Positions 61,868-64,000 of a stretch of 64,000 bases of DNA are shown piece after piece. How positions within the stretch are numbered: the stretch's first letter is position 1; each line of letters starts with the position of its first letter. Source of the DNA: Rhizophagus irregularis (lineage: Eukaryota > Glomeromycota > Glomeromycetes > Glomerales > Glomeraceae); contig NC_089441.1 in NCBI RefSeq assembly GCF_026210795.1, positions 2,046,001-2,110,000 of the forward strand, written 5' to 3'. A program made the translations under genes and the position numbers. The notes under the pieces were generated by a model. It saw only the letters and a program-made list of their open reading frames with translations. It was not told where the DNA came from and searched no databases.

Positions 61868-62040
61868 ATATTTTTTCATCTAATTAGATTTTTTATAAAT
61901 CAAAATTTCAGCAAGATCTTTTTTCTCTGCTTTAATTTTCAACATTCGACCTTATGGATCTTAAATTTTAATTTTATCTGCCACTTCTGGCAGATAAATG
62001 TTAATGTTTATTATATACTCTAATTTTATCACATCAATGA
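61868..62040 (-). pseudogene. 3' end fragment of the membrane-protein family
   Basis: Matches about 45470-45630 (downstream flank and last ~85 bases of exon 7), including cagcaagatctttt and caacattcgaccttatgg. It is the end of a second broken copy, out of order relative to 60031-60611. Confidence 0.65.
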
Positions 62041-64000
62041 TTCAAAGGAAGATGCTCACATTCCCGTATTATTTCCTCTCATTTATTGCCGATGTTAACT
62101 CTTGTACTATATAACAATCATGGACTTAACATTTGGTCTCCATATTGTATAATTACTACTATTACGTGAGTATAAAATAAACGTTATATCTTATTTGATC
62201 CACATCTTTCCTATTCGTTCGTCTGTTTGATGTTTATTTTATAACCGTTACTAAGAAAGTAGTGTCCCTTCGAACTGAAATACAACAATATTCCTATTGT
62301 TAAATATTATCTCCGAAGAGTTTACTAACTAAGACAATTACTACAGTGCTCTCGTTGAACAGCGTCCATGCATTAAAAATTCTTTGACTCTCCTGTTCAA
62401 TAAAGGTATATTGATAAATATTGTAACGATTATCACACACAATTCATATTCGAAACCTAGTGTCTATCTATCCCAATGGAATAAATCACTCGAAAATCGA
62501 GGAATTATTAACTAGAACAAATAGCTTGATCCGTTGTCATTTTTCATTTCTTAAGAATACAAAAGAGATTATTTAGGAAAAAGTAAATGGGTTCTGTACA
62601 TACAATGCAATTTACTCATGCTGTACGTTCCCAATTAGTTCCAAACGAACTTTTAATTAGCGATGAGCAATCAACGTGTTCCCGAGAACATCGAGAACAT
62701 AACAATAAAATTTTTAATAAAGGTCATTAATATATAGGTCTTGCACACAAAACAATAGTGTAACAGTCGCACGTGCCCCTTAAAAATTGTCGCAGTCGGC
62801 AGTTCTCTGTCTGTGAATTACTATTGGTGCATTAAATAAGGACCTATACCTTTTTCATATTAGGTTACCATTTTTTGTAACGTAAGATCTAGATATCAAT
62901 CTAATCTTGTAAATAAAAAGTTGACACGTCGTCTTCTTAGTAGAAATTAAGCGTACAAAATGATATACATTTAAGAATCTCAGAAAACGACCTAAATATT
63001 ATACTCGTCTCAGAAAAAGTAGAAATCGAAGAGTAAATGTAGACAACAATAAGAATAATACACGGAATTTATTGGTTCTCATGAAGGATACACAACATAG
63101 ATAGTGAGGTAGTTGAGTATGTTAAGATATTATTTATTCGACCGAAATTATACTATTTTCTATCGTTACCATTATACTCACACTATTTCTTATGTATATT
63201 TGTTAGTTAAGGGTATACTGTATCATAGCTTTATGGACATGAAACCACACCCACGATATGCTATATGATTATTTTTAGCATACAAACTACCCGTGTTATA
63301 GTTGCCTTCCTCTACTCTGTTGCTTGAATAACAAAAAAAAATGTCTTGGATGTCGTCCTATTACTATTAAGAGAGAAATAGTTATTTTTGTTGGTAACAT
63401 TAGTTTGGTAGTTAGGTGACGATATTCCATTTGCTTATACTTGGATATTGCTTTTTTTTTACTTGGAGAACATTGCGAAGAAATGTACAAACCACATTTT
63501 CTTTCAGGAGTGTAACAATTAATCACGTTTATAGAACTATTATTACTGCATGAGGTTTCATGTTGTCAGCAAATGGCCATATCATTCGAATTTTATAGAC
63601 AGATCACTACTGAAAACTTTATTTACATTAGGACATATGTTACTCACAGAGAAAGCAGCAATTTCCGTTTTTAACTGTCTAAGAACAACAGTTCATGCTA
63701 GACATATCTAACGTTGCATAACAAATTGTTGGAAAAAGAGTATTAGCTATGCATTCTTGTATCATAGATTAATGTGTACACAAATATATTTCGAATTAAA
63801 CACAATCATTGATATAATACTATCGAAGCTAACAAAGTACAAAAGTAATTGACAAATGTTCGTCCACAATTTTGCCATGAGAACACGCAATTAAAAAAAA
63901 CGACAAGAAATACCTGGAGGGCATTATCCCCCAAATTTCTCTCTTCTATCAAATCTGTTAATTTTTTTTACCCTCAGATGTTCATTCAATTTTAATGCCA
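62041..64000. other. No recognisable feature
   Basis: No supported ORF, RNA gene or terminal repeats in nearly 2 kb. Confidence 0.35.

Overview
The window is eukaryotic nuclear DNA and very AT-rich. Its genes are split by many short GT..AG introns (about 60-110 nt), intergenic DNA is long, and there are many small transposon relics. The gene set is F-box/leucine-rich-type proteins, an SDR enzyme, an RBM25-like splicing factor, BTB debris and a LINE RNase H relic. It resembles a Glomeromycotina fungus such as Rhizophagus. That assignment is an inference from style and protein families, not from a database search. All exon boundaries were read by eye.

Layout. (1) 0.6-2 kb: an intronless F-box protein. 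(2) 3-4.9 kb: a decayed LINE 3' end on the minus strand. (3) 5.4-6.1 kb: an unusual array of about 30-nt microexons separated by about 85-nt introns, each intron with a palindrome around its branch-site-like motif. (4) 6.5-10.2 kb: small repeats, including a hAT-type MITE with an 8-bp target duplication, and one hypothetical ORF. (5) 11.2-14.9 kb: a ten-exon gene for a large predicted secretory/membrane protein. (6) 13.9-29 kb: a tandem segmental array of four units (A-D). Each unit has the 3' part of the membrane-protein gene (intact only in A) and one two-exon gene for a small secreted peptide. Units A and D also keep a second microexon array, which B and C lost through the same deletion junction.

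(7) 30.2-35 kb: two well-preserved housekeeping-type genes, an SDR oxidoreductase and an RBM25-like RRM/PWI protein. (8) 35-41.5 kb: AT-rich DNA with a foldback element and a pogo/Tc1-like non-autonomous element. (9) 41.5-42.8 kb: an F-box gene with an Asn-rich tail. (10) 45.5-48.7 kb, minus strand: a seven-exon paralogue of the 11-kb membrane protein; three introns differ between the two. (11) 49-60 kb: repeats, a second hAT-type MITE, BTB/kinase-like debris, a third F-box gene (possibly C-truncated) and a broken gene. (12) 60-62 kb: broken fragments of the membrane-protein family. The rest, to 64 kb, has no recognisable gene.

The strongest candidate for an undescribed system is the four-copy secreted-peptide family at 15.8-26.8 kb. 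The signal peptide and core are almost invariant, but the C-terminal tails differ completely. In three copies the tail is written by one, two or three copies of a 35-bp unit; 35 is not a multiple of 3, so unit number also changes the reading frame. The second candidate is the microexon/hairpin-intron architecture, seen at three places.
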